This document shows, piece by piece, positions 24,291-33,603 of a stretch of DNA of 64,000 nt; position 1 is the first letter of the stretch; each line of letters opens with the position of its first letter. Source of the stretch: Antedon mediterranea (lineage: Eukaryota > Echinodermata > Crinoidea > Comatulida > Antedonidae); NCBI RefSeq assembly GCF_964355755.1, contig NC_092674.1, forward strand, positions 17,494,501 to 17,558,500. Reading direction: 5' to 3'. Position numbers and translations under genes: made by a program. The notes below the pieces were generated by a model. The model was not told where the DNA came from and did no database searches. It worked only from the letters and a program-made list of their open reading frames with translations.

Positions 24291-25679
24291 TTAAAGTGGA
24301 GCTCCACCCAGAAAATTACTATTTTTCATACATTTCAACGATTATTTAAAAATATCATCGCTTATACTTCATATTTTTTTGAAATTTTTTTCAATGAGTA
24401 CGATTTTCTTGAAAATCACGCCTTTTTGCGTTTTGGGGGGATACCTTGTAATTTCCTATTCTTTGACATGCAAAAGGGGGGTATATTTGAATAATCCTAA
24501 AAAATTCATTTCTTCACCAAAAAAAAAATGTAAAATGTATATTTATGTAATTTTTCCAGATCTTTCTATTTCTGGTATTTTTATCACGTATACATTGCGC
24601 AATTTTGCGTAAATAGACACTTTCCCCCGTTCGGGTCCAATTGGGTTTTTTATTTTGCTAGGGAGTACGATCACGTGACATTTTTCACAATCACACTACA
24701 CTGCAGCTGGCGATCTGTTATTTTGTCGCGATGTTATTTTTGACGGGCGAAAAGTATATTAAAACATTCTGAATGTGACCCTATTATGTTTCACAGTGTA
24801 ATAATGTGATTATGAGACTATTACTAAAATGTCAAATTTAACGAGATTTGAGAAAGACGTGGCTATATATTCAATAAAGCTAGGCCTAGGCCTACTAGAG
24901 TGTAGGTATGTACCGATGCTGCGTGGCCTCTAGCTAGGCTAGGCTGACAGCAGTGAAGTTTGTTTTGCTGGCACCCGACCTTGGCCTACCCATGGGCCAT
25001 GATAGGGTGCCTGAATAGTTGCTTTTCAGTCAGGTCTAAGCTTGCACATCGCTTTACTACTCTTGTTCTGTATACTATAGGATTTTGTGTTTCACAATTC
25101 TTAATGTGCGAGAAAACCCAGGAACGATAAATGGGGCAAAACGACCATGCCTATGAATACATAGGCCTCTAGACAAAAATTCAAGGCTAGCTAGGCTGAG
25201 CAGAAGCTGAGCTAGGCCTAGCCCTAGCTTAAAGTTAAAAGCAATCTGATAAGATTATTATGCTGTTGTTGTACAGTGAAAATCATGAGGTTACATGTAA
25301 ATTATAATGACATTCTTATCGGAAATATTACTTAGGCCTAAACAAATCGTATTAATTAATTGTGTGTATAAAATTTATTCCCCATTTTTCGACACATAAT
25401 TTACCAAAGGGGAGACATTTCATCAATGCGTTGACCGGCGACTAAAACGCGTCAGTCGCTAAGTGTAACGCGTTTGCGACGTATTGTAAACTAATAACCC
25501 CTAAGTTACTGAAAAACTGTAATGTGTTAAAAAACACTATTTTCTGACCAATTTTTTAGAAATGATTTTTAGGAAAATATTTCCGTATTTGTCCTGTTTT
25601 TTTTTTATGTAATCACTTTCAATTAAACATACTTAAACATAATATAAGCTGAGAAAGTCTGAGTGTAGCTCCACTTTAA
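24291..25679. mobile_element. Non-autonomous TTAA element (Kolobok/piggyBac-like ends)
   Basis: TTAA at 24291-24294 is followed by AGTGGAGCTCCACCCAG. The other end reads CTGAGTGTAGCTCCACT then TTAA (25676-25679). The inverted repeats match at 15 of 17 bases next to a TTAA target duplication, the hallmark of Kolobok and piggyBac superfamilies; a TIR starting with AGTGGAG is more Kolobok-like. The 1.38-kb interior has no transposase, only AT-rich and TAGGCCTAG-rich sequence (about 24880-25220). It lies downstream of the RAG1-like gene. Confidence 0.75.
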
Positions 25680-26387
25680 CAAGGTTCGTATTCATATAGC
25701 CTGGCTGGATTTTTTCCTATGCTAGCTAGGCCCAGGCCCCCTTGCGTGGTTAAAACCAGCTGTGTAAGACTAATGGCTGTGTATTTTTAACAGGTAAACA
25801 TGTCTGTTCTGGGGCCTGAGTGACAGTTTAAAGCTGTTTCTAGTAGGCTAGCCTGGTCCTAATTAATAATAAGGCCTAGCCTAGGACCTAGCTAGGCCTA
25901 AGATATTTTAAAAATCATATTGGGAGGGGAGTTACACTACAGTAGGTCAGGCTACATGCCTATACTATATATAAAATATAGGCTACATCATCAGCAGGTT
26001 AAGGCCTAGCAGCCTACCTAAACCTGTCTTAGTCAAAGATAAGTTCTCGGGGTGTAATATATTAAAAGAAAGAAGCTATAGAGTACTGTGACATTAGATA
26101 TTTAATTATAACAAATGTATATTTCTTTCATATTTGTATTGTATATTTATTATTAATACAGTATTTTGATATGCAATCAAAATCTGAATCAGTATATAAC
26201 ATCAATTTCAATAAATATTTAATATATTAAAACCAAATTAAAATAAAATAACTTCCAAAAATTCAATTACAATTCATATACCATTTGTTAATATTTCCAA
26301 AATCATTGTTCTGGCAATAACAAAAAAACCACTACCATTCATAATATGTACAATACTGTAACAATTAACTGAGTGAGAAATAGCAAA
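25680..26387. other. 3' flank of the RAG1-like gene
   Basis: No ORF is convincing. TAGGCCTAGC-rich sequence fills 25690-26030, followed by AT-rich sequence up to the stop codon at 26388. A reverse-strand AATAAA lies near 26145 and could serve as the polyadenylation signal about 240 bases after the stop. Confidence 0.4.
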
Positions 26388-26695
26388 CTATTCCTCAACT
26401 TTTCTGCACTTGGGCCTAGTCACCTCATGCTGGATCTCGGGTGAAATAAAAGTCAGATGTGACTTCATGATTGACATAAGCTGGTCAAGGTTGCTCTTTA
26501 ATCCATATACCGCCCTTTTCCGGCGATTAAATTCTGAGTGGATTAATTCGCCGCCTTGCTCAGCTCAGAGTCCAACTCCTACTCTCCATTCTTTCATAAA
26601 CGGTATTGTGTGGTGCTCCAACATGTGCAATTTTGGTTGAATCACATTTGGAGCGATGCGTCTGTATTCTTTGGAGAACAGTTGTATGTAGGTTT
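26388..26695 (-). pseudogene. Coding exon 11: zinc His pair and catalytic Glu, interrupted by TGA
   Basis: Acceptor ACAAAACAG. It reads TYIQLFSKEYRRIAPNVIQP, KLHMLEHHTIPFMKEWRVGV, a TGA (26567-26565), then AEQGGELIHSEFNRRKRAVY and a final helix ending KCRKVEE before TAG (26390-26388). The histidines pair with the C-x2-C of exon 6 in the C2C/H-H zinc site of CMC/RAG1 enzymes, and the Glu of the EQGGE block is the predicted third catalytic residue. The TGA stands in the GxGL-x-AEQ context where relatives usually have Gly, so a single GGA-to-TGA change explains it. Confidence 0.8.
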
Positions 26696-26904
26696 CTGTT
26701 TTGTGAAAAAATTGTTTTTTTAAATTTTAACATTTTATTTGAAAGATGTATTGTCTTTTGAAATGACAAAAAATCATGAATTAAATTTTAATGTAACAAG
26801 AAAGTTTATAAATGAGAATTTAAATTATACAGATGTTAATCACACATTAAGAATAAATAAAACCAGACAAAATTCACATTTTTTGGTCATCAGTTTTTGC
26901 TTAC

Positions 26905-27112
26905 CATATTGATCTATTTCTGAATCAGTGATGCGCCTAGTATGGTTTATGCATTCATGGACAATAGTAAAGGTTTTGAATACAGGTGTAAATGATTCCT
27001 GTATCTTGTGCAATTTTGTTTCAAGCAGTTGCTTACAGTTTGTAGGACAGTGATGTATCTGTTGCTTTAAAGTCATTGAGACACCATCCATGAGCTTTTC
27101 TATGATGTTGAA
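26905..27112 (-). pseudogene. Coding exon 10: helical linker
   Basis: Acceptor ATTTTTAG, donor ATG|GTAAGC. It encodes FNIIEKLMDGVSMTLKQQIH then a helix ending HTRRITDSEIDQYG. The frame is intact and in phase with both neighbours. This is the helix-rich region before the third acidic residue. Confidence 0.75.
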
Positions 27113-27250
27113 CTAAAAATAAAATGAATAGTTTAAAATAAAACATTTACAGTATGGCGAGAGTCAATCGCAAATAATTCTTAATTTTATTACTAATTTT
27201 GCTGTGTAAAAATTAACGAACTTCACATTTTAGGAATTTTAGTTACTCAC

Positions 27251-27389
27251 TTTGCATGCTCTGTATACATGGTTTCCCACAAAACTCTTTCCGTGGTACT
27301 GCTGTCGAGGAATTTTATTTTTCCTCAACACCTCGTCCATTTTTGTACATAGAGGTCCAGTTCCAAATTTTATCTCTTGGTTCATAGTA
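27251..27389 (-). pseudogene. Coding exon 9: YHGKSFVGNH block
   Basis: Acceptor ATACCGAAG, donor AAA|GTGAGT. It encodes FGTGPLCTKMDEVLRKNKIP then RQQYHGKSFVGNHVYRACK. GPL...LDxVL and YHGxSFxGNH are the most conserved blocks of the C-terminal part of the family. Phase with the next exon agrees (AAA|TTC); the upstream junction does not, implying an indel or a misplaced boundary. Confidence 0.75.
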
Positions 27390-27496
27390 CTTCGGTATAT
27401 AAAATATAAAAGAAATATAGCATTAATTTTTATAGTAATGTATTGTATGTTTTAGACATAATTTTAAATTTTAAAGGTGTATACTGTAGTACTGAC

Positions 27497-27712
27497 CAAG
27501 TCTTTGACCTCTTGTTCTTTCAGATTTATTATGTGGCCAGTCTCTGCAATCTCTGCAATCTTGTTATGCTGTTTTGTCACAAGTGACACTGAGAGCTCGT
27601 TTCTTAAATCCTCAAGATTCTCTTCTAAAGACTGGATTAATTTTAATCATTGTAGCATTTCGATGCGCTGCAGCTTCTGATATGCTTTTCTCAAAGTCTG
27701 CTAGATGATCAC
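27497..27712 (-). pseudogene. Coding exon 8: coiled coil with frameshift
   Basis: Acceptor AATCTCAG, donor TTG|GTCAGT. It starts GDHLADFEKSISEAAAHRNA and, after a one-base insertion near ATTAAAATTAATCC (about 27640), continues as LIQSLEENLEDLRNELSVSL and HNKIAEIAETGHIINLKEQE. The heptad pattern predicts a coiled coil. It belongs to the variable helical insertion of this transposase family. Confidence 0.68.
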
Positions 27713-27989
27713 CTGAGATTATACAATATTGGTCAATCGAATAAATTTCAATCTGCATCAAAAATGTGCATCAAAATTAGTATATTTAAAAAATGTTAAT
27801 GATAATATGGATAATTCATAGAAAAATAAGTTTCAGCCAAAGGTTTGTTTATTATGCATAAAAACAGGATAAACAATTTCGAAATTTACTGAATTCTATG
27901 CGGAAAGGGACAATGTATATTTAAAAAGCAACTTGACCAATTGAGTTTATTTAATGTCAATGTAAAGTTGAAACAACATTTGAAGTTAC

Positions 27990-28116
27990 CAGTCAAGATG
28001 TCACCATCCTGTCGCATGTTAAAAATTATAACATCAAGATTGTGCACGTCTTTTTCCAGCATATCATAGAGTTTTTTAAACAACCCAAGAGAAATGTGTA
28101 ATGCTGGTATTGACAC
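27990..28116 (-). pseudogene. Coding exon 7: PALHISLG segment
   Basis: Acceptor TTTTTCCAG, donor ACTG|GTAACT. It encodes VSIPALHISLGLFKKLYDML followed by EKDVHNLDVIIF. The proline-alanine-leucine-histidine motif followed by an amphipathic helix is the family's conserved block between the second Asp and the coiled coil. The frame is intact. Confidence 0.78.
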
Positions 28117-28353
28117 CTGGAAAAATAGTTGATTGAGGAAATATTTAATAAAGAGGTATATTTATAAATTACTGTAACAATTGTTTGTTTTGACAGTTAT
28201 TTTATACTAACATTGTTATTTAATATGGAAGTACAAACACACATTTCATTGTTTGGAGTGTGTATTAAACTTTCTAAATTGAGATTTTAAATAATTTTGA
28301 ATTTAACCTAACATAAACACTGGGGACCTGTGCTGTTATGATTATTTACCTAC

Positions 28354-28549
28354 CCTGTTTAATTCGATGTCTACCAGGTATGGCCTAACAACGCTGTGCG
28401 ATATTGTTTTGCTTTTTTTTTGTCACTCCCATGGTCTACAAAAGACTTGTAGTCACGATTGTAGGTCTTGAGACATCTACAGGCTTAAGGAACATTGTTG
28501 TTTCTAATGTCATCTTGATTACAAAAACAATAGATGCAACTGTACTTTC
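28354..28549 (-). pseudogene. Coding exon 6: zinc C-x2-C, stop and frameshift
   Basis: Acceptor TTTAAAG, donor AGG|GTAGGT. It begins GKYSCIYCFCNQDDIRNNN with the C-x2-C pair. A TAA at 28487-28485 interrupts it. The same frame then gives CRCLKTYNRDYKSFVDHGSD and a Lys-rich segment AKQYRTALL, after which a missing base shifts to PYLVDIELNR at the exon end. The 196-base length is one short of the expected phase, confirming the deletion. Confidence 0.75.
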
Positions 28550-28683
28550 CTTTAAAAAAAATCAATTTTTAAATCTACATAATATATATAGTACTTCAGT
28601 TTTGTGTAACAAATGCCAAACAATGAGAGCTAATAGCCAAAATATAAAAAAAAAATTGTATTGAAACTGGAAATTGTACTTAC

Positions 28684-28760
28684 CATTTGGGCCAACAAGT
28701 CCATATACCTTTGACAAAAAATCATAATCCCCAAAAAAGAATAGGCGGATATTTTGAGTT
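28684..28760 (-). pseudogene. Coding exon 5: second catalytic Asp
   Basis: A 77-base exon with acceptor TTTTACAG and donor ATG|GTAAGT. It encodes TQNIRLFFFGDYDFLSKVYG then LVGPNG. The strand-Asp-helix-GLxGxxG layout matches the second Asp of RAG1/CMC enzymes, which is followed by a zinc C-x2-C pair; that pair is the start of the next exon. Phases on both sides agree. Confidence 0.8.
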
Positions 28761-28946
28761 CTGTAAAATGAGAAGTTATTTTCATTCAATTACCATGAAT
28801 TCTAATTAATTACATTAATCATAATTAAAGATATACAAATTATGTAAAATTTTCAAATTAAGTTGCATATTATAATTATGTAGCTCTGCTATATACTTAA
28901 GTCAGTGTTACTCATTCCAATATTATACTACTGTATTTAATATTAC

Positions 28947-29198
28947 TTTTTGGTCTTTGGTGAGGTCCACTGGTTTTCATCTAAATCCATGACTTCATCA
29001 AGAACCAGTTTCAAGCCTTTTTCGACATTAACTATAAAATCTGGTGCTTGGAATGCAAAAATGACAATAATATTGTGCTGTGCATTGGGTTTAGGTAAAC
29101 TGCAAATTTGAACTTCAAATTTAGTGGTATCACCACCCTTGTCTCCTCCAAACTTGAGAAATATATCTCCATCTTTGAAGAAGTTCAATTCATCAGAC
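28947..29198 (-). pseudogene. Coding exon 4: first catalytic Asp
   Basis: Acceptor TTTTGTAG, donor AAAAA|GTAATA. It encodes DGDIFLKFGGDKGGDTTKFE followed by PNAQHN, a hydrophobic strand (IIVIFAF) and a helix. GGDKGG is the highly conserved first-Asp motif of this transposase family, at the position of the first catalytic Asp in the RAG1 core. Confidence 0.78.
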
Positions 29199-29280
29199 CT
29201 ACAAAATTTAAAATTGCTTGATTATTTTGTTAAAAAATTAAATATAATTTAAGTCTTCCCTGACTAGATGTGTAATTATT

Positions 29281-31127
29281 TGTGTACAGCCAAATCAAAA
29301 CCAGGCATTTGTCGTAAATGTGACATTTTGAGTTTTATAGGTATTTGTACAGAGCACATAATTTGCTTTAAAATACTGAAAAAATTATTCAATTTGGTCA
29401 AGTATTTTTAGAGTTATGATACAATAAGTAAAGAAATACAAGTAAGAATTCATTTTTATTTAGCAGTGAAAAATGCATTCAAAGATAAACAATAGTTCAA
29501 ACAGGAAGTTTAAATGTGCTGGCAGACAGCGACTCATGTTCACCTTGACAACGCTAACTTCTAGTATACCTATGACTTTGAAATTTAGCACAAATGTAAC
29601 TAATACATTTTTCTATAATCATTGAAATTTTCAAAGAAATCCAGTAACATTAACATTGTCAAATGAGACTTCAAATAACAACATACGTTAGTACACTTTT
29701 TTTTACTAAACTTATGATTGTTATGTGTGAGGCTTGTAATAACTATAAATAAGTACTATAAATAAGTACTATTAATAAATTTAAAAAATACAACACATAG
29801 AAATGAACCAAAATTAATGATACACAGACAGTTGATTGTGTTTGATGTGTTTAAATTTATTTACAATTGGTACACTTTAAATTATAACATTTTGGTCATT
29901 TCAGGCTGCGTGTTACAACAGTATTATCATCTTTTGTGCCGGGTCATTTAAATACATTCATATTTTTCGATACAATTATTTCACGGTTTTATTCAGGGTT
30001 ACGTTGCATAATAGAATACATGTGTCATGTATCATCAGAATCAAAGTCATTTTTGTAAAGTTATATTAAGCACCGTATCACCATTATTGGAGTTGTTTGA
30101 GAAGAGAAAGTAGCAACAGCATCACCACCACTGTCAAAACTATTGTATTGGTATTACATTACAGTATTACCAATCAAGATCTGAAAACAGAATGAAAAAT
30201 TAAATTAAACTTTTTTAAACACATTTAAAAATCTTTTTTTTTTTGGGCTAGGCCTAGACCAAGGTATGCTAGGTGGTTTTACTAGGCTAACTTGAAGTAC
30301 TAAGCTGGCATACAGTTCATCTCTTATCTTATGCCTAGGCTAGGCCTAATATTTTGATCAAAAGTGTTTCTGTGTTCACCAAACTGAGTGTGTTGCGCTA
30401 TAAAGTCATTTCGTACTTTCTAACCTCTTGTTGTTTATGATTCGCTAGCGAAGCCAATATTTCTACTTTTCATATTATATAAATCATTAAACTATTCCAT
30501 GTTGTTTTAGTATTATCTAGGATGCATAAATAGCAAGTATGAATTAATATTGAATGTTTTTTACAGTAAGAATGTTTTGTTAAAACCTTACCGCTTCCTC
30601 AGTGTACTTTGAATAGCTGTTAAAGGCAAATTTAACGCTTCAATGACTTGAGCCACTCTGTTAGCCAATCAAATTGCCTGTTTCAGGATTCCGTAGCAAC
30701 AAGACTGGTTTGCTTATACCAAAAGGTTATTAAAGAATGTGTTTGATTGGCTATACTATTATTTTACATGACCTACAACCTTTATCTTTGGAAAGATTTT
30801 TTCACGAGCTTTCTAAAAATACCACACATTAAGGGGTCTTCTCATAATCAAAGAGGTAAAAGTTGGTTAGAAATAGACACAAATTACAGAATAGAACTTG
30901 ATTTTTTCACCAAAGACGAAAAAGGGGGTCTCATTAAAATGTTATTTTCATTGATTTATACTTATAATTTCTTTAAAATACATAGATTTTTGGAATCTAC
31001 GGTAAATTTTCTGTAAGATTATTTAAAAAACTAAAAATGGTCAAGATATAGGTTTTACACATTCAGAAGCATTTTACAGAAATCCCTTGCTGCCGACAAA
31101 CGCCTGGTTTTGGTTTGGCGGTACACA
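29281..31127. mobile_element. TIR element nested in an intron of the RAG1-like gene
   Basis: The left end TGTGTACAGCCAAATCAAAA continues to 29314. The right end (31094-31127) is its inverted copy with 3 mismatches in 34. The 1.85-kb block explains why this intron is about 2 kb while the others are 107-571 bp. The interior has no transposase. It holds a TAGGCCTAG-rich tract (30240-30350) and an inverted pair around CCAATCAAA (30665-30675 and 30741-30752). No clear target duplication was found. Confidence 0.7.
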
Positions 31128-31248
31128 TTTTATTCTTGTATTTATACCAAATGCGATCTATTATAGTATATATAATTTGTGCCAATGATACAGTACTGAT
31201 GTATGAAATAGGTTTGTTTAAAAAATAACAACAAAAAATATTACATAC

Positions 31249-31447
31249 ATATCATATTTGTTTAGGTAGTCATAGATTAGTTCTTTGATTTTGGTTAGTC
31301 GGACTACTGCAACCTCCTCCAAAACAAGACCTCCTATAGATGTGGCTCCATCTCGTTTGACAAACATGTATTCCATAGAATCTACTATGTGATCACCGAT
31401 AATCTGTTCTTGGCAAATGCGCATTTGCCTTTCAGAAGCCAAAACTC
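31249..31447 (-). pseudogene. Coding exon 3: pre-core helical segment
   Basis: Acceptor TTTTTTTTTGCCCAG, donor GTATGT. It encodes GVLASERQMRICQEQIIGDH, then a basic/hydrophobic stretch ending KELIYDYLNKYDM. The last codon is completed by the first base of the next exon (AT|G), so these two exons join cleanly across a 2-kb intron enlarged by a transposon. Confidence 0.72.
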
Positions 31448-31626
31448 CTGGGCAAAAAAAAATGTATATACAGTACTGATTAATTATAGTTTTTATAGTT
31501 TTCTATAGTATTCTAAATTCAATTTAAAAAGAAGTAAACTGTTGACTGAATAATAGTAAACAGTGGCTGTGTGGCCCGACGGAGGTCCACATACCCGACA
31601 CGAAAAGCAATAATAAAATAAATTAC

Positions 31627-31766
31627 CTCCGCAGTGCTCGTTGCTGGCTCCAATTTATGCGGCAGGCATTCATGATTGCCAAACATCTTTGGGGGTCCAT
31701 TTTCTCTTCAGTACTTGTAACACTAACAGTTGTTGTGCACTCCGATTGTTTAACAATGTTTATTGG
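31627..31766 (-). pseudogene. Coding exon 2: linker after the RGRP motif
   Basis: Acceptor AAATTCAG and donor GTAATT bound 140 bases in phase with exon 1. The junction makes RGR-PINIVK, an AT-hook-like motif sitting where RAG1 has its Gly-Gly-Arg-Pro-Arg nonamer-binding motif. The rest (MDPQRCLAIMNACRINWSQQ, RALR) is helical and matches the segment that precedes the catalytic core in this family. The phase at its 3' end is one base off relative to the next exon, suggesting a small indel. Confidence 0.7.
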
Positions 31767-31887
31767 CTGAATTTGATCAAATAAAATATTTGTATGATTT
31801 ATCAAATAATAATGTATATGAGTGGATCAAGAGTGTAGGCCTACATTATGATAAATTTAAATTAATTGTAATGGGTTAAAAACTCAC

Positions 31888-32688
31888 CCGTCCTCGAGTC
31901 ATAAGTGACACTTTCTTATTATTCATAAGGTCTTTCCGTACTATGTTGTGTGCCATGCTTTTCAATTCTTTTGGCCAAACCTCATTTGTTTGGGCAGTAC
32001 ATGTAATTTCTTCAACTGCACTTAAAATGTTGGTGAATGCCTGTTCTTTAAACGTTTTGCAAACATGATTGGGGGTTTCTGACCAAACTAATTGAATGTT
32101 ACATTGTTTGCATTGCAAAGGGACTCGTTTAAGCGATTGTTCTACAATAAGTGGAACTGGTTTGAGATCTTGGTCACTGACAATTTTGCTGCAGTTAAAA
32201 CAATCAATTGATTCTCGTCCTACTGCCTTAAACAATTTTTTTATGCAAAATGTACAAAAAAAAATGTTGACAAGATGTCTGTTGGCTGTCAATTGACAAC
32301 AAATTATTGCATATCTGACTTTCATACACTTGATTATCGTAATTTTCAAAAATTTTAAATTGAGGATTTAGTAGCAAGTGCTCATGGGTGGGAATAAAAC
32401 TGCCAGTAGTAGTGCTTCTGTTTTCGGGAAACTTGCATTTCTTCAGCCTTCGACCAGGTCTTGATTGTTGACTGAATAAGTAGCAGGCTAAGCATTTGTC
32501 TCCATGGTCTTTGAAATTAAATGGTGTTATGTTGTGTCCACCAAGTGCGCTAACGTGACAGCTTGCACATAGCCACTTAAGATTTGGATCCAAATTATAT
32601 TCATAAGTGTACTTTACATCTTTTATTTTAAATTTTTTTCCGCAACAGTAGCAAAGGGAACTTAATGCCCTTTCGTGAAACTCCATTA
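31888..32688 (-). pseudogene. Coding exon 1: RAG1-like zinc fingers and RING
   Basis: The translation begins MEFHERALSS and shows LCYCCGKKFK (Cys 12-15), WLCASCH (Cys 40 and 43), KCLACYLFSQQSRPGRRLKK (Cys 65 and 68 with a basic RPGRR tail), then a RING-like region. RAG1 has the same succession: C-x2-C, C-x2-C, C-x2-C with a basic tail, RING, then a C2H2-like finger. The RING ligand row (QIC, TSCQHFF, CTFCI, DCFNC) is split by a one-base frameshift in a run of nine T (32256-32264), and its first Cys is replaced by Ser (SQIC). A following QCKQC...NHVC matches the finger after the RING. The exon ends MTRGR before GTGAGT. Confidence 0.8.
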
Positions 32689-33259
32689 CTGTATATGAAA
32701 TAAAATATAATATAAAAAATATTAAATAAAAATAGCTCCGCAGCTTATCTGTGAAATATATTTGTAATTGTATGTGTAATTTTTATAAAGGCCTATAATA
32801 GTATAGTTACAGTAATGACTGTCACTCAGTCACACCAGCTAGCCTAAAAATGCACCAGAAAAGCAATAATTATTATTATAAACACATGCCATTAATTATT
32901 TGATAACAGTTATAATGATTAAATTTAGGATTAGGATAATTAAAGGTTTTACTACTACGAATTTTCTATGTTTGGGCCTAGCTTCATCCTAGGCTTACAT
33001 TACTGTCAAGTTTATCGCCGGCGTCAACGCACTTTCTAAGCCTATCGCCAAACCGTTTTCTCGCCGTTCACAATAACAATGTATAAAGGGGTTGCAAAAT
33101 ATGCGAGTTTTACTAAAAACTGAACCAGGCTATATTAACATAACTTGTATTATTTTATTTATATAATAATGATGGCCTATATTCTAGTTCGTTCTTTTTC
33201 TAAAAAAATGAATTATATCCAAAAAATAAGTTAAGAATACAATGATATTTTCTACTTAC

Positions 33260-33548
33260 GATTGTTTACTATTTCATTACACAGTTTATATCGACTTCCT
33301 GGTTTATGTGTGGGAGATTATTTCAGTAAAATGGACAATATCGTCGTTTATTTATTAATTTATATTAAAGAAACAATAAAATATTGATTTTTTAATTGAA
33401 CATAAACTTTTTTAATCGTTTGGTTTTGTATAAAATGTGTTTTCTACATAAAAACTAACGGTAGCAAAATTTGATTTGGCGTTCGCGAAATAATGGTTTG
33501 TAAACAAAATTCATAAGTTCGCGCGGATCGGAGAGCGTCGTCTGCTAA
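33260..33548 (-). promoter_or_regulatory. Probable 5' leader exon and promoter region of the RAG1-like gene
   Basis: On the minus strand ACAATC|GTAAGT at 33260/33259 is a strong splice donor that could pair with the TATACAG acceptor at 32689, making a 571-bp intron in the leader. The transcription start would lie between here and the right TIR at 33549. This stretch holds a small CpG-bearing segment (GTTCGCGCGGATCGGAGAGC near 33517) and no ORF. Confidence 0.4.
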
Positions 33549-33567
33549 CACTGAGGGCGCTTTACTT
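33549..33567 (-). repeat. Right terminal inverted repeat (RAG1-like element)
   Basis: Read inward on the minus strand it is AAGTAAAGCGCCCTCAGTG, matching the left end. Thirty-six bases of unassigned sequence (33568-33603) separate it from recognisable satellite C. Confidence 0.5.
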
Positions 33568-33603
33568 TTTCTGATATCTTAACACTAGTTGAAACAGCTG
33601 TGT

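Larger units (their letters stand above)
26388..32688 (-). pseudogene. Split transposase gene: RAG1-like N-terminal zinc/RING region plus CMC/RAG1-type DDE core
   Basis: Eleven coding exons (minus strand): 32688-31888, 31766-31627, 31447-31249, 29198-28947, 28760-28684, 28549-28354, 28116-27990, 27712-27497, 27389-27251, 27112-26905 and 26695-26388, about 2.66 kb or 885 codons. All introns are GT-AG. Phases agree at eight of ten junctions; those at 31627/31447 and 27497/27389 are one base out. Order: two zinc-binding Cys clusters, degraded RING, RGRP motif, then FGGDKGG (first Asp), FFGDYDFL (second Asp), C-x2-C zinc pair, PALHISLG, coiled coil, YHGKSFVGNH, KLHMLEHH and AEQGGE (third acidic residue). 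The core is the C2C/H-H DDE type shared by CACTA-Mirage-Chapaev, Transib and RAG1. The RAG1-like N-terminus on such a core recalls the Aplysia N-RAG-TP element. Stops at 28487-28485 and 26567-26565 plus frameshifts make it a pseudogene. ATG at 32686 is chosen because it lies two bases after an acceptor (TATACAG) and starts the zinc domain. Confidence 0.82.
23888..33567 (-). mobile_element. RAG1-like/CMC-type DNA transposon carrying a spliced transposase gene
   Basis: A 9.7-kb non-satellite block inside satellite C. Imperfect terminal inverted repeats (15 of 19 bases) start at both edges: AAGTGTAGCGCCCCCAACG on the left and AAGTAAAGCGCCCTCAGTG on the right, read inward. The array stops at GGCAAT and resumes about 15-20 bases further along the monomer after 36 bases of unassigned sequence. 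No clear target duplication was found, so the exact ends are uncertain. It contains one multi-exon minus-strand gene, a TTAA-flanked element (24291-25679) and another TIR element in an intron (29281-31127). Without these it would be about 6.4 kb, a reasonable size for an autonomous CMC-type transposon. Confidence 0.72.

Noticed and set aside
24282-24612. Two short plus-strand ORFs at the left end of the TTAA element
   Set aside because: They overlap in different frames, are AT-driven (Phe/Ile/Lys-rich) and show no transposase motif.
30747-31016. An 89-codon plus-strand ORF in the intron of the RAG1-like gene
   Set aside because: It lies inside the nested TIR element, has no recognisable motif and an AT-rich composition expected by chance.
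23888-33567. A RAG2-like partner gene (Kelch repeats) next to the RAG1-like gene
   Set aside because: I searched both strands of the element by eye and saw no Kelch-like GG...Y...W pattern or PHD finger.
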